In this document: positions 8,134-17,378 of the stretch, one piece after another
Numbering within the stretch: position 1 is the stretch's first letter
Layout: every line of letters begins with the position of its first letter
Assembly: GCF_003590715.1 (NCBI RefSeq)
Contig: NZ_QQVY01000006.1
Coordinates: 1 to 64,000 of the forward strand
DNA length: 64,000 nucleotides
Direction: 5' to 3'
DNA from: Paracoccus sp. JM45
GTDB taxonomy: Bacteria; Pseudomonadota; Alphaproteobacteria; Rhodobacterales; Rhodobacteraceae
The notes under the pieces: model-generated
Seen by the model: the letters and a program-made list of their open reading frames with translations, nothing else
Databases searched by the model: none
What the model was told of the DNA's origin: nothing
Translations under genes and position numbers: made by a program

Positions 8134-9732
8134 ATGACATTTCAATTGACCACACGCGCCGCGTTGCTGGCCTCCGCATTGGCGTTTTCGACGGCAGCCT
8201 ATGCCGAAACGCCTGCTGATACGCTGGTTGTGGCGCATACCATCGACGACATCATCACCCTTGATCCCGCCCAGACGTTCGAGTTTTCGGGCAACGACGT
8301 GAACAACAACACCTATGACCGTTTGGTCGATTTCGACCCGTTGGATATGGAAGCAGGCTTCAAACCCAGCCTTGCCGAAAGCTGGGAAGTGTCCGAGGAC
8401 GGCACCTCGATCACCTTTACGCTGCGCGAAGGCGTGACCTTCCATTCGGGCAATCCGGTCCGTGCGGAAGACGCGGCATTTTCGCTGCGCCGCGCGGTCA
8501 AGCTGGACAAGACCCCCGCCTTTATCCTGACCCAGTTCGGCTTTACCGCCGATAATGTCGATGAGATGGTGACCTTTGACGGCAATACCCTGACCCTTAA
8601 TCTGGATAAGGCCTATGCGCCGTCCTTTGTGCTGAACTGCCTGACCGCGAATATTGCCAGTGTTGTCGATAAGGAAACCGTCCTTGCCAATGAACAGGAC
8701 GGAGATATGGGCAATGGCTGGCTGAATACGAACGAAGCAGGGTCGGGGGCCTATGCCCTTGCCACTTGGCGTCCCAACGAAGCTGTCCAACTGACCGCGA
8801 ACGAGGATTACTGGCAGGGCGCGCCCGCAATGAAGCGCGTGATCGTGCGCAACGTCGCCGAATCCAGCGCACAGCGCTTGCTGCTGGAACAGGGCGACAT
8901 CGACGTGGCCCGCAACCTGACGCCGACGGATGTAGACAGCGTCGGATCGGTTGATGGCGTCAAGGTTCAGGACGAACCGCGTGGCCGTATGATGTATATG
9001 GGTCTGAACCAGAAGGACGAACTGCTGTCCAACCCCGCCGTGATCGAGGCGATGAAATATCTGGTCGATTACGAAGGCATCACCGGCAGCTTCCTGAAAG
9101 GTCAGTTCACCACCCATCAGGCCTTTCTGCCGCTTGGCTATCTGGGCGTGCTGGAAGACCAGCCTTGGAGCTATGACGTTGAAAAGGCCAAGCAGATACT
9201 GTCCGACGCTGGCGTCGAAGGTGGCACCATTACCACGCGTGTCCGCGATCTGCGCGAATATATCGACGTCGCGCAGACCTTGCAGGCATCCATGGCGCAG
9301 GCCGGCCTGACGCTGGAGATCGAACAGATGACCGGCGCGCAGGTGCTGGACGCCTATCGGGCGCGCGAAGTGCCGATTTTTATCGGCGAATGGGGCCCCG
9401 ACTATTCCGACCCCAACACCAACGCCGCCACCTTCGCCTTCAACCCCGACAACAGCGACGAGGCGAATGCCGTCGGTCTGCTGGCATGGCGCAACGCTTA
9501 CGCCGTTCCCGAGGAAATGAACGAGGCGACCGTGGCCGCAACGCTGGAACAGGACGCCGAAAAGCGCGCCCAGATGTATAAGGACATTCAGGCGCAATAT
9601 CAGGCCGAGGCACCTATCATCCCGCTGTTCCAGCGGATCGAACAGGCCGGTTTGCAGGATAACGTCCAGAACTGGTTCAGCGGCGGCGCGGTGACCTCGG
9701 TCATTTACCGTCAGGTGACGAAGGGCGAATAA
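8134..9732 (+). CDS. ABC transporter substrate-binding protein, family 5
   Basis: A 532-residue periplasmic binding protein with a Sec signal peptide (about residues 1-24, cut after AAYA; no lipobox). It belongs to the SBP_bac_5 family that serves dipeptide, oligopeptide, nickel, opine and metallophore importers. Supporting motifs are YDRLVDFDPL, LAESWEVSEDGTSITFTLREGVTFHSG and KHL-type region DFAFSLRRAVKLDK-like sequence at about 112-125. It is the first gene of an importer operon that ends near a TonB receptor and a siderophore locus. Uptake of a metal chelate is therefore plausible, but peptides or heme cannot be excluded. Confidence 0.85.
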   Translation: MTFQLTTRAALLASALAFSTAAYAETPADTLVVAHTIDDIITLDPAQTFEFSGNDVNNNTYDRLVDFDPLDMEAGFKPSLAESWEVSEDGTSITFTLREGVTFHSGNPVRAEDAAFSLRRAVKLDKTPAFILTQFGFTADNVDEMVTFDGNTLTLNLDKAYAPSFVLNCLTANIASVVDKETVLANEQDGDMGNGWLNTNEAGSGAYALATWRPNEAVQLTANEDYWQGAPAMKRVIVRNVAESSAQRLLLEQGDIDVARNLTPTDVDSVGSVDGVKVQDEPRGRMMYMGLNQKDELLSNPAVIEAMKYLVDYEGITGSFLKGQFTTHQAFLPLGYLGVLEDQPWSYDVEKAKQILSDAGVEGGTITTRVRDLREYIDVAQTLQASMAQAGLTLEIEQMTGAQVLDAYRAREVPIFIGEWGPDYSDPNTNAATFAFNPDNSDEANAVGLLAWRNAYAVPEEMNEATVAATLEQDAEKRAQMYKDIQAQYQAEAPIIPLFQRIEQAGLQDNVQNWFSGGAVTSVIYRQVTKGE

Positions 9733-9741
9733 GCTTTGTCT

Positions 9742-10830
9742 ATGACCGACACCACGGGCGCCGGGGGGGATTCCTCCGGCGCAAACCGTCCCGACCCCTC
9801 GCATCGCAGCGCCATCCGCAGGCGGCGGGCCCGCAGTATCGCGGGCACGGTTCTGTCATTGGCCCTGACCCTGCTGGGCCTGTTGCTGGTGACCTTTATC
9901 ATCGGTCGCGTGATGCCCATTGACCCCGTGCTGAAGGTGGTCGGTGACCGCGCGACCCAAGCGCAATATGACGCCGCCTATATCGCCATGGGGCTGGACC
10001 GCCCGCTGATCGTGCAGTTCATCGGCTATATCGGCGACGTGCTGACGGGCGATTTCGGACGCTCCATCTCGACAGGTCAAATGGTCAGTGACGATATCAA
10101 ACGCGTTTTCCCCGCCACGTTCGAGCTGGCCTTCCTTGGCACCCTGATCGGCATCTTTATCGGTGTGCCGCTTGGCGTCATTGCTGCCGCACGCAAGGGC
10201 GGGATTATCGATCAGGTCGCCCGCGTCGTGGCCTTGGTTGGTTATTCCATGCCGATCTTCTGGTTGGGCCTGATGGGCCTGCTGATCTTTTATGGCATTC
10301 TTGGCTGGGTCGGTGGACCGGGCCGTCAGGGGATCATCTATGACGGGATGGTGCCGAACGTCACCGGCATGATCCTGCTGGACAGCCTGCTGGCGCGTGA
10401 CTGGGCATCTTTCCGCGATGCCTTCAGCCACATCATCCTGCCGGCCAGCCTGCTGGGATATTACAGCCTTGCCTATATCAGCCGCATGACCCGCAGCTTC
10501 ATGCTGGAACAGCTGTCGGCGGAATATGTCATCACCGCCCGCGTCAAGGGTATGTCAGAAAACGCGGTCATCTGGCGTCACGCCTTCCGCAATATCGCTA
10601 TTCCGCTGACCACGGTCATCGCGCTGTCCTTCGGCTCGCTTCTGGAAGGCTCCGTCCTGACCGAGATCATCTTCAGCTGGCCCGGTCTTGGCCAATACAT
10701 CACACGCGGCCTTTTGTCGGGCGACATGAACGCGGTTCTTGGCGGCACCGTCGTCGTCGGCGTCTGTTTCGTCGTCCTGAACCTATTCAGCGACCTGCTG
10801 TACCGCGTCCTTGACCCGAGGTCGAAATGA
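9742..10830 (+). CDS. ABC transporter permease (DppB/NikB-like)
   Basis: A 362-residue inner-membrane permease of the DppB/OppB type with about six helices. The first helix lies at about 27-50 and is followed by a periplasmic domain. The coupling motif region YVITARVKGMSENAVIWRHAFRNIAIPL at about residues 260-290 holds the EAA-type loop that contacts the ATPases. ATG 9742 is preferred over the in-frame TTG six bases upstream. It follows the binding-protein gene by 9 bases and overlaps the next permease by 4 bases, so the genes are probably translationally coupled. Confidence 0.85.
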   Translation: MTDTTGAGGDSSGANRPDPSHRSAIRRRRARSIAGTVLSLALTLLGLLLVTFIIGRVMPIDPVLKVVGDRATQAQYDAAYIAMGLDRPLIVQFIGYIGDVLTGDFGRSISTGQMVSDDIKRVFPATFELAFLGTLIGIFIGVPLGVIAAARKGGIIDQVARVVALVGYSMPIFWLGLMGLLIFYGILGWVGGPGRQGIIYDGMVPNVTGMILLDSLLARDWASFRDAFSHIILPASLLGYYSLAYISRMTRSFMLEQLSAEYVITARVKGMSENAVIWRHAFRNIAIPLTTVIALSFGSLLEGSVLTEIIFSWPGLGQYITRGLLSGDMNAVLGGTVVVGVCFVVLNLFSDLLYRVLDPRSK

Positions 10831-11738
10831 GCAACACCTTATCCCGTCGCGACTGGCTGCTGTCCGACGCCCCCCAGACCCGCAGACAGGCGCGCCTTGG
10901 GGCCATCTATCAAGGCTGGCTGACCTTTCGCGCCAATAAACTGGCGATGGTCGGGCTGATCATTCTGGTGCTGCTGATCGGCATGGCGATCTTTGCACCA
11001 TGGATCGCCCCGCAAAACCCCTATGCGCAGGATCTGGGGTCGCGTTTGCAACCGCCATCTGCCGCGCATTGGTTGGGCACCGATGGCTTGGGGCGCGATA
11101 TCATGTCCCGCCTGATCCACGGGTCGCGGATCACGCTGTTCATCGTCGGCACAGTGGCGCTGATCGCGCCGATCATCGGGCTGTTCATCGGCACGGTTGC
11201 AGGCTTTGCCGGTGGCTGGGTCGATCAGGTGCTGATGCGGATCACTGACATCTTTCTGGCCTTCCCCAAGCTGATCCTTGCGCTGGCATTCGTCGCCGCC
11301 CTTGGCCCCAGCATCGGCAACGCGGTTCTGGCCTTGGCACTGACCGCATGGCCGCCCTATGCGCGCCTTGCGCGGGCGGAAACGCTGACCATCCGCCACG
11401 CCGATTTCATCGCCGCTGCCCGTTTGCAGGGCGCGGGGCGGCTGCGGCTGCTGATCGGTCATATCTGGCCGCTTTGCGTCAGTTCGCTGATCGTGCGGGT
11501 GGCGCTGGATATGGCAGGGATCATCCTGTCGGCGGCGGGTCTTGGTTTCCTTGGCCTTGGCGCACAGCCACCGATGCCGGAATGGGGGGCGATGATTTCG
11601 GATGGTCGAACCTATATTCTGGACTTCTGGTGGGTCGCCGCCATGCCGGGTCTGGCGATCTTTACCGTCTCGATCGCGTTCAACCTGCTGGGCGACGGGC
11701 TGCGTGACGTCCTTGACCCGAAAGGAGACAAGTCATGA
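10827..11738 (+). CDS. ABC transporter permease (DppC/NikC-like)
   Basis: A 303-residue second permease of the peptide/nickel importer. The N-terminal part RANKLAMVGLIILVLLIGMAIFAPWIAP is the usual first helix. HWLGTDGLGRDIMSRLIHGSR is the signature of DppC-type subunits. The ATPase-docking loop has RLARAETLTIRHADFIAAARLQGAG. The start overlaps the preceding stop as ATGA, and its own end overlaps the next ATPase gene by 4 bases. This indicates a tightly coupled operon with paired DppB/DppC permeases. Confidence 0.87.
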   Translation: MSNTLSRRDWLLSDAPQTRRQARLGAIYQGWLTFRANKLAMVGLIILVLLIGMAIFAPWIAPQNPYAQDLGSRLQPPSAAHWLGTDGLGRDIMSRLIHGSRITLFIVGTVALIAPIIGLFIGTVAGFAGGWVDQVLMRITDIFLAFPKLILALAFVAALGPSIGNAVLALALTAWPPYARLARAETLTIRHADFIAAARLQGAGRLRLLIGHIWPLCVSSLIVRVALDMAGIILSAAGLGFLGLGAQPPMPEWGAMISDGRTYILDFWWVAAMPGLAIFTVSIAFNLLGDGLRDVLDPKGDKS

Positions 11739-12622
11739 CCGACGCTCCGCTTCTTTCCGTGCGCGATCTGCGCGTGACCTTTCCGACCCGTCAGGGCAGC
11801 TTTCAGGCCGTGCGCGGGGTCAGCTTTGATCTGGGCCGCGAACGTCTGGGCGTGGTCGGCGAATCCGGCAGCGGCAAATCGATGACGGGCCGCGCCATTC
11901 TGGGGTTGGTCCGGCCACCGGGGCAGGTCGCCGCCACATCGATGACGCTGGAGGGGGAATCCATCCTGAACCTCTCCGACCGCCAGATGCGGAAAATCCG
12001 TGGCGGGCGCATCAGTATGGTCATGCAGGACCCCAAGTTCAGCCTGAACCCCGTGATGACCGTCGGCCAGCAAATCATCGAGGCGTATCGCCTGCACGCC
12101 AAGGCCCCGCGTGCCGCCGCCCGTCAAAAGGCGCTGGAGATGCTGCAGGCTGTCCAGATCCGCGACCCTGAACGCGTGATGAACGCCTATCCGCACGAGG
12201 TTTCGGGCGGCATGGGCCAGCGCATCATGATCGCCATGATGCTGGCCCCCGATCCGCGCATCCTGATCGCCGACGAACCGACCAGCGCCTTGGATGTGTC
12301 CGTCCGGACCGAGGTGTTGAACATCATGGACCGTCTGGTGCGTGATCGCGGGATGGGGTTGATCTTTGTCAGCCACGACCTGAACCTTGTGGCGCGATTC
12401 TGCGACCGCGTGCTGATCATGTATGCGGGTCGTATCGTCGAAACGCTGGCGGCCAAGGACCTGCATAACGCGCAGCACCCCTATACCCGCGGTCTGCTGT
12501 CCAGCCTGCCGCGACTGGAGGCGCCAATGGAACGCCTGCCGGTTCTGCAACGTCAGGACAGCTGGCGCGACGGGGAAACACTGATGCCCCATGCTGACAC
12601 CGACCTGCCCGGAGGGTTGTAA
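11735..12622 (+). CDS. ABC transporter ATP-binding protein (DppD-like)
   Basis: A 295-residue ATPase. The Walker A motif GESGSGKS lies at about 43-50, the signature SGGMGQR at about 155-161, and Walker B ILIADEPTSALDV at about 176-188. The switch histidine is in LIFVSHDLN. The C-terminal oligopeptide extension is shorter than in DppD/OppD of about 330 residues, which resembles NikD-type subunits. It pairs with the ATPase encoded 4 bases downstream. Confidence 0.87.
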   Translation: MTDAPLLSVRDLRVTFPTRQGSFQAVRGVSFDLGRERLGVVGESGSGKSMTGRAILGLVRPPGQVAATSMTLEGESILNLSDRQMRKIRGGRISMVMQDPKFSLNPVMTVGQQIIEAYRLHAKAPRAAARQKALEMLQAVQIRDPERVMNAYPHEVSGGMGQRIMIAMMLAPDPRILIADEPTSALDVSVRTEVLNIMDRLVRDRGMGLIFVSHDLNLVARFCDRVLIMYAGRIVETLAAKDLHNAQHPYTRGLLSSLPRLEAPMERLPVLQRQDSWRDGETLMPHADTDLPGGL

Positions 12623-12625
12623 GCC

Positions 12626-13378
12626 ATGCTGAACGTCAAAAATCTGAACGTCTGGTTCGGGCTTGTGCCTGACCGCGTCAATGCGGTCAAAAACGTCGAA
12701 TTCAACGTGACTGCGGGCGAAAGCTTTGGTCTGGTCGGGGAATCCGGTTCGGGGAAGTCCACCATCCTGCGCGCGATTGCGGGGCTGATCCCGACATGGT
12801 CGGGGGATATTACCGTTGACGGCAAGGCGTTGAAAACCGACCGCCGCGACCGTGCGTTCTTCAAGACCGTGCAGATGGTGTTTCAAGACCCTTATGCCAG
12901 CCTGCACCCGCGCCATTCCGTCGATGCGGTTCTGGCCGAAACCTTACGCCTGCAAGGCATGGACAACATCGACAGCCGCATCACCAAGCTGCTGGACGAT
13001 GTCGGTTTGGGCAAAGGGTTCCGTTTCCGCTATCCGCACCAACTATCGGGTGGTCAGCGTCAGCGCGTGGCCATTGCGCGGGCGCTGGCGGCTGAACCGC
13101 GTCTGTTGCTGCTGGATGAACCGACCAGTGCGCTGGATGTCAGCGTTCAGGCCGAAATCCTGAACCTGCTGGCCGATCTGCGGGGTGAACACGGGTTGAC
13201 CTATGTGATGGTCAGCCACGATCTGTCGGTGGTGGGGCATATGTGCGACCGGCTGGCGGTCATGCAGCACGGTCGCATTGTCGAGGTGATGTCGGTCGAT
13301 GCCCTGCGCAGCGGTGCGGGCGAACAGGAATACACCCGCCATCTGATCACCGCATCAGGGGGCTATCAGCCTGCCTGA
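12626..13378 (+). CDS. ABC transporter ATP-binding protein (DppF-like)
   Basis: A 250-residue partner ATPase. Walker A is GESGSGKST, the signature LSGGQRQRVAIARAL, Walker B LLLLDEPTSALDVS, and the H-loop MVSHDLS. It is shorter than DppF (about 330 residues) and lacks most of the C-terminal oligopeptide domain, again like NikE. It is the last gene of the five-gene importer operon. The next gene starts 93 bases later without a clear terminator between. Confidence 0.87.
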   Translation: MLNVKNLNVWFGLVPDRVNAVKNVEFNVTAGESFGLVGESGSGKSTILRAIAGLIPTWSGDITVDGKALKTDRRDRAFFKTVQMVFQDPYASLHPRHSVDAVLAETLRLQGMDNIDSRITKLLDDVGLGKGFRFRYPHQLSGGQRQRVAIARALAAEPRLLLLDEPTSALDVSVQAEILNLLADLRGEHGLTYVMVSHDLSVVGHMCDRLAVMQHGRIVEVMSVDALRSGAGEQEYTRHLITASGGYQPA

Positions 13379-13471
13379 TTGAGCTTGGCAAGATTTTAGG
13401 GCAAACAGCCCGTCAAACGCCGTCAGGAGCCTTGGGTTCGGGCGGCGGTCCTTATTCGAAAGACCCCGTCC

Positions 13472-14401
13472 ATGTCCGTTACCCAACTTGTGACCCACTC
13501 CGGCGCGTTCCACGCAGATGAACTGATGTCCAGCGTCATCCTGACCCGCCTGTTCCCCGATTCAACGCTGATCCGCACCCGCGACCGCGATCTGACCACC
13601 CCCGCCGAAGGGCGCGTGATCTATGACGTGGGCCGCGATTATGATGCCGATAAGAACATCTTCGACCACCACCAGCCCGACGCCCCCTTGCGCGAAGATG
13701 GCCAGCCCTACAGCTCTTTCGGGTTGATCTGGAAGCATTTCGGCATGGATTACCTGCGCGATATGGATATCCCCGAACATGATCTGGCCGAGGTCCACGG
13801 CTCTTTCGACCGTGGTTTTGTTCTGCCGATCGATCTGGTCGATAACGGTAAGCTAAGTCCCTCGACCGCAGGGCCGTTGCTGTCGGATATGACCCTGCCA
13901 TCATTGCTGGAAGGCCTGAAGCCGGTTTTCGACAATGATGATCCCGACGCCGATGACAAGGCTTTCCACGCCGCGCTGCACATCGCCCGCGCCTTTGCCG
14001 AGGCGCGTATCCTGCGCAAATCATCCAAGCTGCGCGCTGAATCGCAAGTAATGGAGGCGATCGAAAAAGCCGGTGATGGCAAAGTGCTGGAGCTGCCGCG
14101 CGGGATGCCTTTCCGGTCTGCCGTGCTGAAGGCGGGTGCCGACCATCTGTTGTTTGTGGCCACCCCGCGCGGCACCGAATGGACGCTGACTGGCATCCGT
14201 TTGGCCGATGACGGGTTCGAGCTGCGCGCCGATCTGCCTGCCGCATGGGCCGGTCTGACAGATGAGGCGCTGGAAGCCGCCTCGGGCGTTAAGGGTGCAA
14301 TTTTTTGTCACAACGCCCGCTTTATCGCAGTCGCCTCATCACGCGACGCCGTGATGCAGCTGGCCGATCTGGCCGTGACAGAGGCAACGAAAGACGAATA
14401 A
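13472..14401 (+). CDS. MYG1 family protein (UPF0160)
   Basis: A 309-residue MYG1-like protein. The family has a DHH-phosphoesterase-like fold, and eukaryotic MYG1 is reported as an RNA exonuclease. The bacterial role is not settled. Seen here are the N-terminal THSGAFHADELMSSVIL metal-site motif, VIYDVGRDYDADKNIFDHHQPD with the DHH-like HH pair (about residues 48-70), and a C-terminal PRGTEWTL region. Length fits the family. It lies between the importer operon and the TonB receptor and may be co-transcribed with the importer, but no functional link is known. Confidence 0.85.
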   Translation: MSVTQLVTHSGAFHADELMSSVILTRLFPDSTLIRTRDRDLTTPAEGRVIYDVGRDYDADKNIFDHHQPDAPLREDGQPYSSFGLIWKHFGMDYLRDMDIPEHDLAEVHGSFDRGFVLPIDLVDNGKLSPSTAGPLLSDMTLPSLLEGLKPVFDNDDPDADDKAFHAALHIARAFAEARILRKSSKLRAESQVMEAIEKAGDGKVLELPRGMPFRSAVLKAGADHLLFVATPRGTEWTLTGIRLADDGFELRADLPAAWAGLTDEALEAASGVKGAIFCHNARFIAVASSRDAVMQLADLAVTEATKDE

Positions 14402-14407
14402 CCCCTG

Positions 14408-14437
14408 TTGCCGCGTCAGAACCGGCTGACGCGGCAA
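14408..14437 (+). terminator. Stem-loop after the MYG1 gene
   Basis: A perfect 12-bp stem TTGCCGCGTCAG / CTGACGCGGCAA with a 6-base loop begins 7 bases after the stop codon. There is no T-run, so it is at best a weak or Rho-assisted terminator, or an mRNA-stabilising hairpin. Confidence 0.5.
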
Positions 14438-14460
14438 AGCGCCCGAACCTTGGTGAAGGC

Positions 14461-14484
14461 ATGCGAATGTGCAACACCTCGCAT
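14461..14484. promoter_or_regulatory. Inverted repeat upstream of the TonB receptor gene
   Basis: ATGCGA and TCGCAT form 6-bp arms spaced by 12 bases, about 115 bases before the receptor start. It could be an operator for an iron-responsive regulator, but I cannot match it confidently to a Fur, Irr or RirA consensus. Confidence 0.25.
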
Positions 14485-14599
14485 TTGCGTGACATATGCA
14501 CTTACTTGCAGGAATAAATCCGACTAAAACGCTTTCCAGCCAGCGGACAGCGGATCGTCGCCATCGCAAGCCAATCTTTGCACTCGATGGAGACGTCCC

Positions 14600-16528
14600 A
14601 TGTCCAGAACCAGTCTGGCAGCGCTTTTGCTTGGCACTGCCGTTTTCCCTGCTTTCGCATTCGCACAACCCATCGTGTTAGAGCCGATCACGCTGACCGC
14701 TGATCAGCTGTCCACCAGTCAGGTGGGCGTGACCGAGGACCAGATCAGCGATGCGCGCAACGGAACCCTGAAAGATGTTTTCCGCGCCGAACCCAGCGTC
14801 ATTGTCGGCGGCGGCATGGCGATCACCGAACGTGTTTTCGTCAACGGGATCGACCAGCAGCAATTGTCGGTGACAGTTGACGGTGCGGCCCAGAACAACC
14901 GCATGTTCCACCATACCGGCACCAATATCATCGACCCGAACCTGCTGAAAGCAGTGACCGTCGATGCAGGCGTCGCACCTGCGGATGCAGGTTTTGGCGC
15001 GCTGGCAGGCAGCATCGCCTATGAAACCAAATCCGCGCTGGATCTGCTGGAAGACGGACAGACCTTCGGCGGCGTGGTCACGACGGGCTATGCCTCGAAC
15101 GGGAGCACGGCGGAAGGTGCATTGACGCTTTATGGCCGTCAGGGTCCGGTGGATGCGATGCTTTACGTCAAGCGCGTCACGGGCGATGATTACGAAGACG
15201 GCGCCGGTGATGATGTCGATTATTCGGGTGCCGATCTGGACAGCTATGCGCTGAAGCTGGGCGCCGAAATGGGCGACTGGCGTGCCGAATTCGGTTTGAC
15301 GCAGGTCGTCGATGATGCCCTTCGCCCCTATCGCGCCAACCTTGGCGGTGTCGAAGGCCGCACGAACGAGGCACGCCGTTATTCGTTGAAACAGACGACC
15401 CAGACCCTGAACCTGCGCCGTCTGACCGCCGACGGTTTGTTTGACCCGGAATTCATCGTGACCCAGTCCAACAGCGATCTGGACACCTATGACCTGAACG
15501 ATGACGGCAGCTATTCCTCGAACTATAACGAGGGTGACGCCGATACCTTTACCATCAAGGCCCAGAACCACTTTGCCTTGGGAATGATGGATGTCACTGC
15601 CGGTGTCGAACACAGCCGCAGCAAGGCCATCTATGAAGGCATCTATAACGACGCCTATGGCTATTACCGCGAAGATGTGACCAACACGGGCGCATACGCC
15701 CAAGCACGCGGTACCTATGACCGTTTCGATTACGGCGCCGGTGTGCGTTATGATGTCAGCCGCTTCACCGGTGCCGGTGGCCAGTCGGTCGATACCGAAG
15801 GTGCAAGCGCCAATGCCTCGGTGACGTGGCATGCAACCGATGCGTTGAAATTCGACGCGGGCTATTCGACGGTCTTCGGCGGCACGCCTCTGGCTGCTGT
15901 CTATGACCTTTATGACGCCTATGAGGCCGATGACGCCTATGACGACCTGACCCATTCGCGGGCACATAACACCATTCTGGGCGTCGAATGGACCACGGGC
16001 AACACGACCCTTGGCGGTGAATTGTTCCGCACCCGTCTGAACAACACCCGCAAGAAACTGGTCACCCATGACGTGGACAGCGAAGGTTTCCGTTTGTCGG
16101 CGCGTCAGGACTGGCAGGGCGGCTATGCCACGCTGCGTTACAGCGATACCGACGTCGAGGTCGATGGCGGCGCTGCCACCACCTATGAATTGCTGGATCT
16201 GGGCACGATCCCCGGTCGTATCCTGACGCTGGAAGCACGTCACGAGGTGATGTCGGGTCTGGAACTGGGCGGCGTCATCCAGCACACGCTGGACGAAGAA
16301 GCCACCGGTTCAGATGCGACCAGCGACTGGCCCAGCTATACCGTCGTCGATGTCTTTGCGGAATACGAACCCGCACAATATGACAACGTGACCGTCCGCG
16401 CCGAGGTCAACAACCTGTTTGATCGCGATTACATCGATCGCGCCAGCTATGGTGGTGATTACGCCGAAGTCTATGGCCAGAAAGAGGCCGGACGCAGCAT
16501 CGGTCTGTCGCTGTCTGTCAGCTTCTGA
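14600..16528 (+). CDS. TonB-dependent outer-membrane receptor
   Basis: A 642-residue outer-membrane receptor. It has a Sec signal peptide (about 1-22, cut after AFAQ) and a plug domain at about 35-150 with FRAEPSVIVGGGM and VDAGVAPADAGFGALAGSI. A 22-strand barrel follows, rich in alternating aromatic residues, and ends in the C-terminal SIGLSLSVSF with terminal Phe, the usual outer-membrane assembly signal. GGAGAC at about 14589 precedes the ATG. The position between a metallophore-type importer and the petrobactin-like locus makes a ferric siderophore its likely ligand. Heme or another chelate remains possible. Confidence 0.88.
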   Translation: MSRTSLAALLLGTAVFPAFAFAQPIVLEPITLTADQLSTSQVGVTEDQISDARNGTLKDVFRAEPSVIVGGGMAITERVFVNGIDQQQLSVTVDGAAQNNRMFHHTGTNIIDPNLLKAVTVDAGVAPADAGFGALAGSIAYETKSALDLLEDGQTFGGVVTTGYASNGSTAEGALTLYGRQGPVDAMLYVKRVTGDDYEDGAGDDVDYSGADLDSYALKLGAEMGDWRAEFGLTQVVDDALRPYRANLGGVEGRTNEARRYSLKQTTQTLNLRRLTADGLFDPEFIVTQSNSDLDTYDLNDDGSYSSNYNEGDADTFTIKAQNHFALGMMDVTAGVEHSRSKAIYEGIYNDAYGYYREDVTNTGAYAQARGTYDRFDYGAGVRYDVSRFTGAGGQSVDTEGASANASVTWHATDALKFDAGYSTVFGGTPLAAVYDLYDAYEADDAYDDLTHSRAHNTILGVEWTTGNTTLGGELFRTRLNNTRKKLVTHDVDSEGFRLSARQDWQGGYATLRYSDTDVEVDGGAATTYELLDLGTIPGRILTLEARHEVMSGLELGGVIQHTLDEEATGSDATSDWPSYTVVDVFAEYEPAQYDNVTVRAEVNNLFDRDYIDRASYGGDYAEVYGQKEAGRSIGLSLSVSF

Positions 16529-16549
16529 ACGCAGCTTCTGAAAAGCGAA

Positions 16550-16576
16550 AGGCCCGACATTCCGTCGGGCCTTTTT
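16550..16576. terminator. Rho-independent terminator between TonB receptor and asbF
   Basis: The stem AGGCCCGAC / GTCGGGCCT with a short loop is followed by TTTT on the + strand and flanked by an A-rich stretch on the left. It serves the convergent receptor gene and asb operon. Confidence 0.85.
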
Positions 16577-16577
16577 C

Positions 16578-17378
16578 CTATGCGGCTTTGCGGTTGGCGG
16601 TTTGTCGGATCACCGCAAGATCACCGGCCATCACCTGCGCCGGATCGGGACCGAACCATTCCAGCGACATATCCAAGCGCTGCGGCAGGGCAGGCAGGAT
16701 ACGGTCATAATCCAGAACGCCGTCAAACAAGCGGCACATGCCTGTGCGGTCGCCATCGGCATCATGGACATTTCCGGGCGCAAAGACGGTCAACCTGTCC
16801 CGCGTGGTCACGTTTTTAAGATGCACATGGCACAGATAGGGTGCCAACCTGTCCAATGCGGCTACAGGATCGGTGCCGCCTTCCCAGACGTGCAGGACAT
16901 CGAAGTTCAGGCCGATGGCCGGATGGTCCAGCATCTGCATCAGATCGCAGGTTGCGGTCAGACTGTCGGCCAGCGTACCGGGATGGGTTTCGATGGCGAT
17001 CTGCAGTCCCTGATCCTGCGCCATACCGGCGACCAGACGCAGGTCGCGTATAATAGCCGCACGATCAACCGCGCTTGCCTGATCCCAGCCCATCTGGCCC
17101 GCGAACAAGCGCAGTTTCGGGGCTTGCCAGCGGCTTGTCAGATCCACCAGACCTTGCGCCTCAACCAGATCGAAACCGGATGTCCCAAGCGGCAGATATC
17201 CCGACAGCATCGCCACATCGGGGCGTTCGGGCAGTGCGTCCCAGTCATCAGCCATTTCGCGGGCGTGGGGTGCCCAGATCTCGATCCCGTCAAAGCCGTG
17301 CTGGCGGGTATAGGCGGCCAGTCCCGCTGCTGTGGGACTGCTGTGGCGGAATGCGACGGAACAGGCGTGGATGCTCAT
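16578..17378 (-). CDS. asbF: AsbF-like 3-dehydroshikimate dehydratase
   Basis: A 266-residue TIM-barrel protein of the xylose-isomerase-like AP endonuclease 2 superfamily. In petrobactin loci the AsbF member converts 3-dehydroshikimate to 3,4-dihydroxybenzoate, the catechol of petrobactin. Probable metal ligands are Glu in LQIAIETHPG, Asp and His in LNFDVLHVWE, His in CHVHLKNV, and Glu near the end in MSLEWFG. The ATG at 17378 overlaps the stop of the upstream gene as ATGA, so I prefer it to the ATG 30 bases earlier. Alone, the family call would be generic sugar-phosphate isomerase; the operon makes AsbF likely. Confidence 0.78.
   Translation of the reverse strand: MSIHACSVAFRHSSPTAAGLAAYTRQHGFDGIEIWAPHAREMADDWDALPERPDVAMLSGYLPLGTSGFDLVEAQGLVDLTSRWQAPKLRLFAGQMGWDQASAVDRAAIIRDLRLVAGMAQDQGLQIAIETHPGTLADSLTATCDLMQMLDHPAIGLNFDVLHVWEGGTDPVAALDRLAPYLCHVHLKNVTTRDRLTVFAPGNVHDADGDRTGMCRLFDGVLDYDRILPALPQRLDMSLEWFGPDPAQVMAGDLAVIRQTANRKAA

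Noticed and set aside
8119..9804. A long minus-strand reading frame opposite the binding-protein gene
   Set aside because: It mirrors the codon bias of the real gene, lacks domain features and has a composition rich in His, Gln and Arg typical of antisense shadows.
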